A stretch of 64,000 nt of DNA from Xanthomonas chitinilytica (GCF_026107455.2 NZ_JAPCHY010000015.1:16630-80629); one strand, 5' to 3'. Counted from the first letter of the stretch, positions 35,601 through 46,639 are shown. The notes: generated by a model from the sequence alone, not told the origin. Numbers and translations are program-made.

Positions 35601-36742
35601 GGGCTGTAGCGCTTGACCCGGGCGTAGCCCGGATCGACCACGTAGCGGATCCGCGGCACCGTCAGCGAGGTCTCGGCGACGTTGGTGGCCAGCACCAGCC
35701 GCCGCTTCGGTCCCGGGTTGAACACCCGGTCCTGGTCCTTGACCGAGAGCCGCGCGTACAGCGGCAACACTTCGGTCTCGCGGTACTTGCGCCGCTCCAG
35801 CGCCTGGTGCGCGTCGCGGATCTCGCGCTCGCCGGGCAGGAACATCAGCACGTCGCCGCGCGGGTCGAGCCGGGTGATCTCGTCGATGGCGGCGACGATG
35901 GCATCGTTGACGCTGCGCTCGCCCTCGCGCCCCGCGTCGTCGCCTTCGCCTTCCAGCGGCCGGTAACGCACTTCCACCGGGTAGGTACGGCCCTCGACGC
36001 TGATCACCGGCGCGTCGTCGAAGTGCCTGGCGAAGCGCCCGGTGTCGATGGTGGCCGAGGTGACGATCAGCTTCAGGTCCGGGCGCTTGCGCAGCAGCTG
36101 TTTCAGGTAGCCGAGCAGGAAGTCGATGTTGAGGCTGCGCTCGTGGGCCTCATCGACGATGATCGTGTCGTAGGCCGACAGCCAGCGGTCGCTGGCGATT
36201 TCCGCCAGCAGGATGCCGTCGGTCATGAACTTGATGCGGGTGTCGTCGCCGACGCGGTCGGTGAAGCGCACCTGGTAGCCGACGGTGGTGCCCAGCTCGG
36301 ACCGCAGTTCTTCCGCCACACGGGTGGCCACCGCGCGTGCGGCGATGCGCCGCGGCTGGGTACAGCCGATCATCCCGGCCACGCCGCGTCCGGCCGCCAG
36401 GCACAGCTTGGGCAGCTGGGTGGTCTTGCCGGAACCGGTCTCGCCGGCGATCACCACCACCGGGTGCCGACGGATCAGCTCGACGATGTCCGCGGCCTCG
36501 CGCGCGATCGGCAGCTGCTCGTCCAGGGTGATCGCCGGCTGCCGCTGCGCGCGCAGTTGCCGGCGCTGCAGCGACGCCTGCAGGGCCTGTTCGAAGGCTC
36601 CCGCGGCGGCCGGGTTGCCGGGCTGGGACTGCCAGCGCGACCATAGGCCCAGCAGCCGGCCACGGTCGCGGCTCATGGCACCGTCGATGGCGGCACGCTG
36701 CTCGCGCAATCGTGTTGCCGGGTTGTTCTCGATAGCACTCAT
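32618..36742 (-). CDS. hrpA: ATP-dependent RNA helicase HrpA
   Basis: HrpA is a DEAH-box RNA helicase that rescues stalled ribosome complexes and processes some fimbrial mRNAs in E. coli. The 1,374-residue product has Walker A VIAGETGSGKTTQLPKL at about residues 92-108, the DEAH box TIIVDEAHERSLN, motif III SATIDTGRFA and NVAETSLTVPRIRYVVDPG. Downstream come QRKGRCGRIAEGICYRLY, the HA2 and OB regions, and a long C-terminal extension. The start is taken at ATG 36742. The length is slightly above E. coli HrpA (1,300). It is divergent from dps. An Ala/Pro-rich insertion (about residues 640-690) is unusual but lies between domains. Confidence 0.95.
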   Translation of the reverse strand: MSAIENNPATRLREQRAAIDGAMSRDRGRLLGLWSRWQSQPGNPAAAGAFEQALQASLQRRQLRAQRQPAITLDEQLPIAREAADIVELIRRHPVVVIAGETGSGKTTQLPKLCLAAGRGVAGMIGCTQPRRIAARAVATRVAEELRSELGTTVGYQVRFTDRVGDDTRIKFMTDGILLAEIASDRWLSAYDTIIVDEAHERSLNIDFLLGYLKQLLRKRPDLKLIVTSATIDTGRFARHFDDAPVISVEGRTYPVEVRYRPLEGEGDDAGREGERSVNDAIVAAIDEITRLDPRGDVLMFLPGEREIRDAHQALERRKYRETEVLPLYARLSVKDQDRVFNPGPKRRLVLATNVAETSLTVPRIRYVVDPGYARVKRYSPRQKLDRLHIEPVSQASANQRKGRCGRIAEGICYRLYSEADFAARPEFTDPEIRRSSLAGVILRMLQLGLGRIEDFPFLEPPDERAVADGWQQLAELGAIDKNRKLTAIGRQMARLPVDVKLARMLVAAQQQGCLREMLVIAAFLGIQDPRERPPEAREAADNAHAKFADPRSEFLGILRLWEGYRAAHEELTQSKLRDWCGRHFLGFLRMREWRELHRQLRLLCGELGWDADAGELVQVLLSGPVAPPPREAGEAARRATRGQLHRAARLAREGRGEAPPPAQPKPSAPSDSPSGSVPQVSDKARAAAYQALHRAILAGLPTQIGHRTEKGDFQAPRQRRFHLFPGSALAKKPPPWVLSATLLDTQRVWGLTNAAIEPDWAIAELPHLLARKHFDPHWSRAQGQVLASEQISLFGLVLAPKKPVHYGRIAPGEAHDIFVRQALVTGEINTRAGFVADNLKVLEQAREEEAKLRRAGIVADEDWQARWYLDRIPAEIHSASGLDAWWKTLPADKRRALHWSLSDLLPGEGSEQDRYPKYFPLGDARLALHYRFEPGADDDGVTLEVPLHLLNALDPARLSWLAPGFVADKAAALIRSLPKAMRRNYVPAPDFGRAFFEAFPQAAADDIRGELARFLSRATGAQVAATDFDEAALEPHLRMNLRLRDEQGKVLAVSRELDALRARFGERAGQAFAARAGRALAAEGLREFPAAPIPLQVPGEAGVPAWPALVDQGDRAALRIFADRNEAQEAHPQGVRRLLQIALADKARQARKQLPLSPKTGLLYAAIETFQAGADGKTSEKERLRGDLVDAAMNAVLADGLEDIRDPAAFAQRRDEAGKRLFGEAMERLKLAENILSLVAELKPQLEAPLMGWARGNLDDMERQLAALVHPGFLRQTPADALAQFPRYLKAMILRAERAKRDPPRDQARMLELKPFLDALEEAEIGGQRQRPQWQALRWDIEELRVSLFAQELGFRSGISAKKLAQRVAALRG

Positions 36743-36831
36743 CAATGGACCGACGTGAAAACTTGAATGACAGGCAATGCCTTAGGCTCGCTATTGTGAC
36801 GCCTTATTCCACCCCTCAGGAGAATGCCGCC

Positions 36832-37380
36832 GTGGCCAAGAGCAAGACCCCCGAGAAGAGCAAGACCGGCAAACAGAAACTCGCCGCCGCCGCATCTTCG
36901 GCGCCGAACATCGATATCGGGATCAAGGACGCCGATCGCAAGAAGATTTCCGATGGCCTGTCGCACTATCTCGCCGACGCCTACACGCTGTACCTGAAGA
37001 CCCACAACTTCCACTGGAACGTCACCGGCGCGATGTTCAACTCGCTGCACACCATGTTCGAGACCCAGTACACCGAACAGTGGGGCGCACTGGACGAGGT
37101 GGCCGAGCGCATCCGTGCCCTGGGCTACAACGCGCCGGGCTCGTACCGCGAATTCGTGGCGCTGACCTCGATCCCGGAGGAGCCGGGCCTGACCGACAGC
37201 GCCGACTGGCGCGAGATGGTGCGGCAGCTGGTCGCCGGCAACGAAGCGGTGTGCCGCACCGCACGCAAGGTACTCAGGACCGCCGACGATGCCGGCGACG
37301 ATCCGTCGGTGGACCTGCTGACCCAGCGCCTGCAGACCCACGAGAAGTACGCCTGGATGCTGCGTTCGTTGTTGCAGTAA
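36832..37380 (+). CDS. dps: DNA-binding ferritin-like protein Dps
   Basis: Dps stores iron, consumes hydrogen peroxide at its ferroxidase site and binds DNA in stationary phase. The 182-residue product has a lysine-rich N-terminal tail (KSKTPEKSKTGKQK) suited to DNA binding. Residues about 63-90 hold the ferroxidase signature THNFHWNVTG followed by ALDEVAERIR. The start is GTG 36832, with AGGAG nine bases upstream; longer open frame upstream reaches into the hrpA promoter and is unlikely. It is divergent from hrpA, and the tandem repeat array follows its stop by 32 bases. An OxyR site could not be recognised. Confidence 0.93.
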   Translation: MAKSKTPEKSKTGKQKLAAAASSAPNIDIGIKDADRKKISDGLSHYLADAYTLYLKTHNFHWNVTGAMFNSLHTMFETQYTEQWGALDEVAERIRALGYNAPGSYREFVALTSIPEEPGLTDSADWREMVRQLVAGNEAVCRTARKVLRTADDAGDDPSVDLLTQRLQTHEKYAWMLRSLLQ

Positions 37381-37412
37381 GCCCTCTGGGGCGTTGCCCC
37401 TGACGGGCTTGC

Positions 37413-37800
37413 CCAAGATTCCGCCGTTGGCGGAACCTTGGGCCCCTGCTCACTCGCCTGCCGGATCCCCGCGCCTGTCGGCGCGCCCCCTTGTACTCAA
37501 GGGGGAAGCAAATCCTTCGGGCATTCGCCCTTCGGATTTTCCAAGGTTCCACGCACGGAACCTTGGACCCTGCTCATCTGCCTGCCAGATCCCCCCGCCT
37601 GTCGGCGCGCCCCCTTGACTCAAGGGGGAAGCAAATCCTTCGGGCATTCGCCCTTCGGATTTCCAAGGTTCCGCGCACGGAACCTTGGACCCTGCTCATC
37701 TGCCTGCCAGATCCCCCCGCCTATCGGCGCGCCTCCTTGACTCAAGGGGGCTCTTCCTCTGTGACATCGCTGCCTCCCGGCCAGGTCCCGCCTGCCGGAA
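37413..37800. repeat. Tandem array of about 122-bp hairpin-rich units
   Basis: Three direct copies begin at palindromes at 37413, 37541 and 37663 (spacings 128 and 122), with a fading fourth near 37798. Each unit opens with a palindrome such as CCAAGGTTCC-gcgcac-GGAACCTTGG. It then has a conserved spacer (ctcatctgcctgccagatcc), a second palindrome CCCCCTTGA-c-TCAAGGGGG, and the AATCC...GGATT stem. Copies 2 and 3 differ by only a few bases. The array lies between dps and recQ. It contains short overlapping open frames that are artefacts of the repeat. No known element family is recognised. Confidence 0.88.
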
Positions 37801-38215
37801 CCTTCGGCGGCATTTCCCGCTTGCTGTTGCGATAAACCCGCCCGCGGTTGCGCCCATGGTGCAACCGCTCCCGCTTGCTCGCCTGCCACAACCCCGCACC
37901 TGCCGGTGCGCGCCCTTGACTCGAGAAGGCTCTTCGCCTGCAACACCGCCGCTTCCTGGCCCTGGCCTGCCTGGTCAGTCCCCCGCCGGCGGCGTCTCCC
38001 GCTCTCGGCGGCTCTCCGGAACCCTCATTGGCCTCCCTTTCCGGCCAACGAACCGCTGGTGATCTGGGACATCCCGCCGGATTGCGACGACGGCCGGGCC
38101 ACGCCGGCATGGGGCCGGCCTTCGTGGAATCCCTACCCCTGCGGCCGCCATTTCCCGATGGCGCGACAGCGCTGCGGCCGACGATCGCCCATGGGCGACG
38201 CGGTATCCTAGGCGC
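37801..38215. other. Non-coding stretch between repeat array and recQ
   Basis: About 415 bases without a supportable gene. The first 130 bases contain a degenerate, diverged copy of the array unit (cgcgcccttgactcgagaag near 37911). The last bases hold the recQ promoter and ribosome binding site, not resolvable by eye. Confidence 0.6.
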
Positions 38216-40015
<1,800 letters not shown>

Positions 40016-42831
40016 GGGGCATCGCTGCCCGAACCGGCATCGACCGGCCCGGGCATGGCCTGGGCCAGGTCGATCAACTGCTGCAACTGCAATCGCAGCG
40101 GGGCCTCGGGCAGCAGCTTCCGGTGCGCCACGGGAGCCGCCCTGGCCAGCTGGACCGCGGCTTCGCCGGCATGCCCCGCAGCCAGCAGTTCTGCAGCCAG
40201 CTCCACCCGCCAGCGCACGGTCGCCGGATTGTCCGGGCCATGAATCCGTTCGGCAGCTTCCAACCCTGCCCGCCATGCCCGCACGGCACCGCCGGCGTCA
40301 CCCAATCGCTGTTGCGCGAGTGCCCGCACCCGCAGGTAGCGCATCTGCTCCATGGATCGCGAGCCTTCCTTTACTCCTGGCCGCATCGCGTCCAGCAGCG
40401 AATTGGCCAATGCCGGCTCGCCATTGAGGACATGCCATTCCGCCCGCAGCAGGCGGGCTTCCATGCGCGCCGGCGCATCCTCCGGCAGACTGGCCCCCAT
40501 CCCCGCGTCGGCATGTTCCAGCAGCGGCCACGCCTCGCGCAGCCGCCCCTGCCGTGCCAGCAGCGCAGCCAGCCCCGCCTCGGCCCGCATGCTGATGGGC
40601 GAATCGGCGCCCAGCTTCCGCACCCGCAACTGCCATGACCGGCGGTACAGCTTCTCCGCCTGCTGCAGGTCGCCGCGCATCTCCTGCAGGGTGCCGTAGT
40701 TGTACAGGGCCATGGCCTGCCTGATGCTGTCGCTGCCTTCGACGACCTCGCCCAGCTGCAACCGCGCCCGGTGCTCGCGGTCGGCCGCCTCGTAGTCGCC
40801 GGAATCCTGGTACAGGTCGGCCAGCGCCTCATGCTGCAACAGTACGAAGGTGCTTTCCGGCCCGTAGAGCTGCACCGCCCGGCGCATCCCCCGCCCCAGC
40901 AGCGGTTGCGCTTCGGCATACCGCCCCTGTTCGCGCAGCAGCTGCGCCAGCCGGGTCTCCAGCATGTGGAACAGGCTGGTCTCCTGTCCCGGCATCATTT
41001 CCATGGCCTGGCGGAACTGCCGCTCGGCCTCGGCCAGGCGGCCCCAGCGCCAGTACATCAATCCCAGGTTGAGCATCACCGGCGCCAGCTGCACCGGCTC
41101 ATGCTGGTCGGGCAGCAGCCTGCGCACCCGCAGCGCCGCATGGAAGGCCTCCTCGGCCTGGTCGAACCGCTGCAGGTTCGTCAATGCCAGTCCCTGCGCG
41201 TTGTAGAGCAGCGCATGCTGGAGCATCGGACGACGCTGCTCCAGCAACTCCAGCCCGCGCCGGGCGATTTCCAGCCCGCTTCCCCCATCGCCTGCGCTGG
41301 TCTTCTCGATGGACAAGGCGCTCATCGCCTTGGCCGCATCCAGCGGCCGGTTGACCTCCGGGGCGAGCAGCCTGTCCACCGCCTCCTGCAACAACTTCCC
41401 GGCCGGCTGCGGGACTCCGAGGTTCTGGTAGGCCTGGCCCAGTACCGAAAGCATCCGTGCCTGCTGCAACGGTGCCCCGTCCAGGTCCATCGATACCCGC
41501 ATCGCGGCATTGTCCAACAGCTGACGGGCGGTCAGCTGGTCTTCTCCGCGGCTGGTGCGCTTGTCGGGGTCGGCCGATTCGAAGGCCGCGACCAGGAAGT
41601 CGCTGACCTGGCTGGCGATGGCCGCCTCCTGCTCCGCCTGGCGACGCGCCTGCACCAGGTTGAGGACGAACAAGGCGGCGACGAGCAGCGCCGCGGCACC
41701 CAACGAAACCGAACGCCATCGCCGCCGGAGGCGCCTGCCGGCCACGTAGAGCCGGTCGCCTCTCCGCGCGGCAACCGGCTCATGGGCCAGATGCCGGCGC
41801 AGGTCGTCCATCAATGCCTGCACCGAGGAATACCGCCTGCGGCTGTCGAGCTCGCACGCGGCAGCGACGATCGCGTCCAGGTCGCCGGGCAGGCGGCGCT
41901 TCCATGGCAGATCCGCCGCGGCGTTCGCGCTGGGCGATCTCACCGGCAGGTCGATGTCCTGGAGATCACGGGCACAGGTCGAACCGGAAACCAGTTCGCC
42001 CAGCATCATCCCCAGGCTGTAGACATCGCTGGCCACCCCCACCGGCTCGCCGCGCATCAGCTCCGGACTGGCGTAGGCCGGCGTGCAGAATCCCATCTGC
42101 TGCAGCTGGCGGGAATCGTTGAGCATCCTCGCCACGCCGAAATCCAGCAGCACCGGGCGTCCCTGCTCGTTGACCAGCACGTTGCTGGGCTTGAGGTCGC
42201 AGTGCAGCACCAGCCGCTCGTGCGCGGCCTGTACCGCCTGGCAGATCGCCAGGAACAGGTCCAGGCGCTGGCGCAGGCCCAGGCGATGATCGCGGCAGTA
42301 ACGGTCCAGCGGCTGTCCCTGGATGTACTCCATGACCAGGTACGGATGCCCGTCCGGCGTGCTGCCGCCATCGTAGAGCCGGGCAACATCGGGCAACTGC
42401 AGCCCGGCCAGGAGCTGCCGCTCGAACGCCAGCCGTTCCGATTCCCCCGGGCCCGGAAGGCCATGCAGCAGCTTCACCGCCACCGTGCGCCGGTACAGCC
42501 CGTCGGCGCGTTCGGCCCGGAACACGGTACCCATGCCGCCGCGGGCGATCTTCTCGACCAGGCGCCAGGGTCCCAGCAGATCGCCGACATCCAGTGCCGG
42601 CGCAAGCGCATGGGCGATGACCGTATCCAGCCGGTTGCGCACGCGCGACAGTCCCATCGTCTGCGCCTGCAACAGGCCGCAGACCTCTTCCACCAACCCC
42701 GCGTCGCCGGCCAGCCGCTCCAGCCGAGGCCGCCATTGCTCGCGCGGCAGGTCGCAGACCTGGTCGAAGAGATCGCGCACCTGCCGCCACCGTTCACCGC
42801 CCATCGATTCCCCTCCCGCGACCGCTGCCGG

Positions 42832-43404
42832 TCAGCCCAGTTGCCGGTTCAGCCAGGCCCGCGCGAAGCGCAGGTCGCGGTCCACCGTAGGCACCGACAT
42901 GCCCAGCACCAGCGCGATCTCGTCGCGGTTCATCCCACCGAAGTAGGTCAGTTCCACCATGCTGGCCGCCCGCGGCTCCAGCTCCGACAGCTGGTTCAGC
43001 GCCTGGTGCAGCGCCAGCACCTCGTAGCCCGCATCGTCCCCGCCGGCCGCAACGTCGGCATGGGACAGCGTCAGCAGCTCGCCGCCGCCGCCCCGCTTGG
43101 ATGCCTCCCGTGCGCGTGCGTGATCCACCAGTACCGCCCGCATCTTCAGCGCAGCCACCGCGACGAAGTGCGCGCGGTCCTCATAGCCGACGCCGTTGCC
43201 CATCAACCGCATCAACGACTCGTTGACCAGCGCGGCCGTCTGCAGGGTCGCGCCGCCCTGGCGCGACAACCGGTTGCGCGCGACCAGCAGCAGGTCGGCA
43301 TACACCGTCTCGAACAACTGCGCACGCGCCTCTTCGTCGCCCTGCCGCCAGCGTTGCAACAGGCGTGTGATCTTCTCGGGCAAGCGGCCTCCTGCATTCG
43401 TCAT
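42832..43404 (-). CDS. ECF sigma factor of the kinase-linked (ECF43/TIGR02999-like) type
   Basis: A 190-residue sigma factor with regions 2 and 4. Region 2.2, normally acidic (DAED-type), reads LQTAALVNESLMRLM, with threonine 56 and no acid before Glu62. Region 4 is ALNQLSELEPRAASMVELTY then MNRDEIALVLGMSVPTVDRD and LRFARAWL. Such kinase-linked sigma factors lack the acidic patch and are activated by phosphorylation of a threonine there; Vibrio parahaemolyticus EcfP is the known example. The start at 43404 is uncertain; in-frame starts at 43422 and 43440 are possible, and none has a clear ribosome binding site. The kinase gene follows directly. Confidence 0.88.
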   Translation of the reverse strand: MTNAGGRLPEKITRLLQRWRQGDEEARAQLFETVYADLLLVARNRLSRQGGATLQTAALVNESLMRLMGNGVGYEDRAHFVAVAALKMRAVLVDHARAREASKRGGGGELLTLSHADVAAGGDDAGYEVLALHQALNQLSELEPRAASMVELTYFGGMNRDEIALVLGMSVPTVDRDLRFARAWLNRQLG

Positions 43405-43560
43405 CGGTGCAAAATGCCGCATCGCCGGGGCAGCGGGCACCGGCCGACGATGGTAGCCGAACGACGCGGTGGCCCGTCACCGGCAAGTCATCGGCCAGCA
43501 CCACGCCCGTGCGGTACGGCAGCGCAAGCGGCGCCGTCCGCCGTCCGGGCAACCCCGCGG

Positions 43561-43589
43561 AAACGCGAAGGGCGCCCTGACGGCGCCCT
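43561..43589 (-). terminator. Terminator downstream of tRNA-Lys
   Basis: GGGCGCC-gtcag-GGCGCCC forms a seven-pair stem, extendable by one A-T pair, followed on the minus strand by TTCGCGTTT. It lies about 47 bases past the tRNA 3' end, in the tRNA direction. The tail is weak in T, so termination may be partial. Confidence 0.55.
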
Positions 43590-43635
43590 CTGGGGTTTCC
43601 GGCCCCTGTCGTTCGACCGGGTGCGCGGCGTCTGA

Positions 43636-43711
43636 TGGTGGGCCGTGATGGATTCGAACCATCGACCAGCGGATTAAAAGTCCGATGCTCTACCGACTGA
43701 GCTAACGGCCC
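43636..43711 (-). tRNA. tRNA-Lys (anticodon TTT)
   Basis: The 76-base gene folds as a complete tRNA: acceptor GGGCCGT paired with ACGGCCC, D arm GCTC...GAGC, anticodon loop CTTTTAA with anticodon TTT, TpsiC arm GATGG-TTCGAAT-CCATC, discriminator A and encoded CCA. The anticodon stem has one T-C mismatch at its outer pair. It reads leftwards, 64 bases after queC, and can serve as an integration site, although no element is present. Confidence 0.97.
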
Positions 43712-43775
43712 GAATCAAACGCCCGGCTGCGCGCCGGGGTGCGCATTCTACAGCAACCTTCCCTGCAACGAGAAA

Positions 43776-44441
43776 TCAGGCATAGCGGGTGGGGTCGGCG
43801 ACGCCGGCCGCCGCGAAGCCCTCGGCACGCAGCCGGCAGGCGTCGCAGTGACCGCAGGCGCGGCCGTGCGCGTCGGCCCGGTAGCACGAGACCGTGAGGC
43901 CGAAATCCACCCCCAGGCGCACGCCTTCGCGCACGATGTCGGCCTTGCTCAGGTGCTGCAGCGGCGCATGCACGCGGATGCCCGCGCCTTCCACGCCGGC
44001 CTTGGTGGCCAGGTTGGCCAGGGCCTGGAAGGCGGCGATGAACTCGGGCCGGCAATCCGGATAGCCGGAGTAGTCCACGGCGTTGACGCCGCAGAAGATG
44101 TCGTTGGCGCCCAGCACTTCGGCCCAGCCCAGCGCCACCGACAGCATGATGGTGTTGCGCGCCGGCACGTAGGTGACCGGAATGCCCGTGCCGCCCGCCT
44201 CCGGCACCTCGATGTCGTCGGTCAGCGCCGAACCGCCGATGCTGCGCAGGTCCACGTTCACCGTCTTGTGCGCGACCGCGCCGAGCGCGCGCGCCACCTC
44301 GGCCGCGGCCTGCAGTTCCGAGGTGTGGCGCTGGCCATAGCTGACGCTCAGCGCATGCACGGCGAAGCCCTGCTCGCGGGCGATGGCGACGACGGCGGCC
44401 GAATCCATGCCGCCGGACAGAAGGACCACTGCTTTCTTCAT
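43776..44441 (-). CDS. queC: 7-cyano-7-deazaguanine synthase QueC
   Basis: QueC converts 7-carboxy-7-deazaguanine to preQ0 with ATP and ammonia, in the queuosine pathway. The 221-residue product has the PP-loop [17 protein letters not shown] at residues 5-21, [21 protein letters not shown] in the middle and the zinc-binding cysteine cluster SCYR...[12 protein letters not shown] near the C-terminus. ATG 44441 is the conserved start; 12 upstream codons are spurious. It lies next to queE, and together they perform consecutive steps. The order queE-queC-tRNA-Lys behind Tol-Pal is typical of xanthomonads. Confidence 0.96.
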   Translation of the reverse strand: MKKAVVLLSGGMDSAAVVAIAREQGFAVHALSVSYGQRHTSELQAAAEVARALGAVAHKTVNVDLRSIGGSALTDDIEVPEAGGTGIPVTYVPARNTIMLSVALGWAEVLGANDIFCGVNAVDYSGYPDCRPEFIAAFQALANLATKAGVEGAGIRVHAPLQHLSKADIVREGVRLGVDFGLTVSCYRADAHGRACGHCDACRLRAEGFAAAGVADPTRYA

Positions 44442-44516
44442 GGGGGTATTCCGGTTTGGTTGCAGGGAAGCCAGCACGCTGTCCCGCGCCGGTGGATCAG
44501 GAACGCGCGAGCGGGC

Positions 44517-45209
44517 TCAGCGCCCCGGCTCGTCGTTCCACAACAACTTGTGCAGCTGCATCTGGAAGCGCACCGGCAGGCGGTCGGCCACGATCCAGTC
44601 CGCCAGCTCGCGCGGCGCCAGCTCGCTCTTGCTCGGCGAGAACAGCACCATGCAGCGCTCGTGCAGATGGTGCTCGGCCACCATGTCGCGCGCCCATTCA
44701 TAGTCGGCGCGGCCGCACAGCACGAATTTCACCTGGTCGCGGGCGGTGAGCAACGGCAGGTTCTCCAGCCGGTTGCGCGCCACCTCGCCCGAGGCCGGGG
44801 TCTTCAGGTCGACCACCCGCGAAACCCGCGGATCGACGCCGCCGATGTCCAGCGCGCCGGAGGTCTCCAGCGACACGTCGAAACCGGCATCGCACAGTTT
44901 CTCCAGCAGGACCAGACAACGCTTCTGCGCCAGTGGCTCGCCGCCGGTCACGCAGACGTGGCGCACGCCCTGGCGCGCGACCTCGGCAACGATCGCGTCG
45001 ATGTCCCACCAGGTGCCACCATGGAAGGCGTAGGCGGTATCGCAGTACTGGCAGCGCAACGGGCAGCCGGTCAGGCGCACGAACACGGTCGGCCAGCCGG
45101 CAGTGTCGGCTTCGCCCTGCAGCGACAGGAAAATCTCGGTGATCTTCAGCCGCGGCAAGGGCGACTGCACGATCTCGCTGGGAACAGCGGCGTCGGCAAC
45201 GGAAGTCAT
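44517..45209 (-). CDS. queE: 7-carboxy-7-deazaguanine synthase QueE
   Basis: QueE is a radical SAM enzyme that contracts 6-carboxytetrahydropterin to 7-carboxy-7-deazaguanine. The 230-residue product has the cluster motif CPLRCQYC (CxxxCxxC, about residues 49-56), EIFLSLQGE near the N-terminus, the SAM-binding CVTGGEPL at about 86-93 and LETSGAL. The start is ATG 45209. The queE and queC pair gives preQ0 synthesis; queD and folE are not in the window. It sits 45 bases after cpoB in the same direction. Confidence 0.96.
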   Translation of the reverse strand: MTSVADAAVPSEIVQSPLPRLKITEIFLSLQGEADTAGWPTVFVRLTGCPLRCQYCDTAYAFHGGTWWDIDAIVAEVARQGVRHVCVTGGEPLAQKRCLVLLEKLCDAGFDVSLETSGALDIGGVDPRVSRVVDLKTPASGEVARNRLENLPLLTARDQVKFVLCGRADYEWARDMVAEHHLHERCMVLFSPSKSELAPRELADWIVADRLPVRFQMQLHKLLWNDEPGR

Positions 45210-45254
45210 GTCTTCAATTATGCGCGTCTCCGGCCGGGAGCCGGCCGGCGCGGG

Positions 45255-46064
45255 TCAGCGCAGCTGCTGGCCGATGCGGATCGACTGCAGGCGGTCCTGC
45301 GCGGTACGCGCGGCATCGGAGCCCGGATACTGGGAAATCACCTGGGCCAGCGTCTGCTCGGCCTGCCGCGCGTCGCCTTCGCCGTACTGGGACAGGCCCA
45401 GCTTGAGCAGGCCGCCGGCAGCCTTGTCATGGGTGGGGTAACGCGACACGAGGTCGCGGAACTGCGCCTCGGCCATCTGGAAATTGCGGGTGGCGTAATA
45501 GCTTTCGCCCAGCCAGTACAGCGCATTGGGCGCATATACCCCGTTGGGGTAGAGCTCCAGGAAACTCTGGAACAGCTGCGCCGAATCGTCGTACTTGCCT
45601 GCCTTCAAGGCATCGAAGGCGACGTTGTAGGTGACGCGTTCGTCGCCGGCGACCACCAGGCTGCCGGCATCGCCACGGACGGTCGGTGGCCGCTCCGATA
45701 TCACCGCAGCGGGCTTGGCCGCAGGCGCCGCGGCAGCCGGGACACCGGTCTCGTTGCCCGGCAGCGGCGGCATATCGCCTCCTTCCAGGCGGTTGAGACG
45801 GCCGTCCAGATCCAGGTACTGGTCGCGGTTGCGCTGCTTGAGCTGCTCGTTCTCGTGCTGCAGCTGCTCGATCGTGCCCTGCAGCGACTGCACCTGGCTG
45901 CGCAACTGCTGCAGCTGGTTGAGGATGTCGGTATTGGCCTGGTTGTTGAGCATCTGCTGCTCGAGCGCGGACACGCGGTCGGCCAGGCTCTGCCGTTGCG
46001 CGTACGCCGGCGCGGCGGCCACGAGGGCCGCCGCGACGAACATCGATGTCAATCGAAGACGCAT
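45255..46064 (-). CDS. cpoB: Tol-Pal system protein CpoB (YbgF)
   Basis: CpoB coordinates PBP1B activity with Tol-driven outer-membrane constriction in the periplasm. The 269-residue product has a signal peptide (ending APAYAQ), then an N-terminal coiled coil (about residues 25-95: LADRVSALEQQML, LQSLQGTIEQLQ). A C-terminal TPR domain follows (about 140-269, YNVAFDALKAGKYDDSAQLF and YWLGESYYATRNFQMAEAQF). It begins three bases after the pal stop. A Pro/Ala linker (residues 105-130) joins the two parts. The layout is as in E. coli, with the same order after pal. Confidence 0.95.
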   Translation of the reverse strand: MRLRLTSMFVAAALVAAAPAYAQRQSLADRVSALEQQMLNNQANTDILNQLQQLRSQVQSLQGTIEQLQHENEQLKQRNRDQYLDLDGRLNRLEGGDMPPLPGNETGVPAAAAPAAKPAAVISERPPTVRGDAGSLVVAGDERVTYNVAFDALKAGKYDDSAQLFQSFLELYPNGVYAPNALYWLGESYYATRNFQMAEAQFRDLVSRYPTHDKAAGGLLKLGLSQYGEGDARQAEQTLAQVISQYPGSDAARTAQDRLQSIRIGQQLR

Positions 46065-46067
46065 CGA

Positions 46068-46580
46068 TTACTGAGCCGTGTACACGATCTCGACACGACG
46101 GTTCTGCGACCAGCAGGACTCGTTCGATTCGGTGCACACCGGACGCTCTTCACCATAGCTGACCACGGTCAGCTGGCTGCCCGAGCCGCCGTTGGCCTGC
46201 AGCGCGGACGACACGGCGTTGCCGCGGCGCTCGCCCAGACCCAGGTTGTACTCGCGGCTGCCGCGCTCGTCGGCGTGGCCCTGCAGGGTGATGCGCGAGG
46301 ACGGACGGTCACGCAGGTACTTGGCGTGGCAACCCATGATGGCCTGGAACTCCGGCTTCAGGGCGTCCTGATCCAGGTCGAAGTAAACGACACGCTGACG
46401 CAGGCAGGCATCGGTGTCGAGGTCGCCCGGACCATACAGGCCGGAAGTGGTCGGCTGGGACGGGGTGGTCGGAGCGGTCTCGACCGGAGCCTCGGGGGCT
46501 TCCTTGACCTTCTTCGAGCAGCCGGCCAGCACGGCCACGGACATCAGCGAAACAAGCAGTACACGGGTGGACTTGTTCAT
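46068..46580 (-). CDS. pal: Peptidoglycan-associated lipoprotein Pal
   Basis: Pal tethers the outer membrane to peptidoglycan and binds TolB. The 170-residue product has a lipoprotein signal with lipobox VLAGC (Cys21) and a linker rich in Pro and Thr. A C-terminal OmpA-like domain follows, with VVYFDLDQDALKPEF, TLQGHADERGSREYNLGLGE and RRVEIVYT, including the Asp/Arg pair that binds diaminopimelate. It is placed between tolB and cpoB. The length agrees with E. coli Pal (173). Confidence 0.97.
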   Translation of the reverse strand: MNKSTRVLLVSLMSVAVLAGCSKKVKEAPEAPVETAPTTPSQPTTSGLYGPGDLDTDACLRQRVVYFDLDQDALKPEFQAIMGCHAKYLRDRPSSRITLQGHADERGSREYNLGLGERRGNAVSSALQANGGSGSQLTVVSYGEERPVCTESNESCWSQNRRVEIVYTAQ

Positions 46581-46639
46581 GGCAATACCTTTTAGGCTCC
46601 TAAGCCAAAGCGGGGTTCACTACACCAAAATATTAACAT

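Noticed and set aside
36743..36831. OxyR or sigma-70 boxes for dps
   Set aside because: Candidate TATTGT has no well-spaced -35 partner and no OxyR-type motif could be aligned by eye.
37413..37800. Possible CRISPR array
   Set aside because: The units are about 122 bases, nearly identical along their whole length with no variable spacers, and there are no cas genes in the window.
43636..43711. tRNA-Lys as the integration site of a mobile element
   Set aside because: No integrase, no direct repeat of the tRNA 3' end and no change in gene content on either side.
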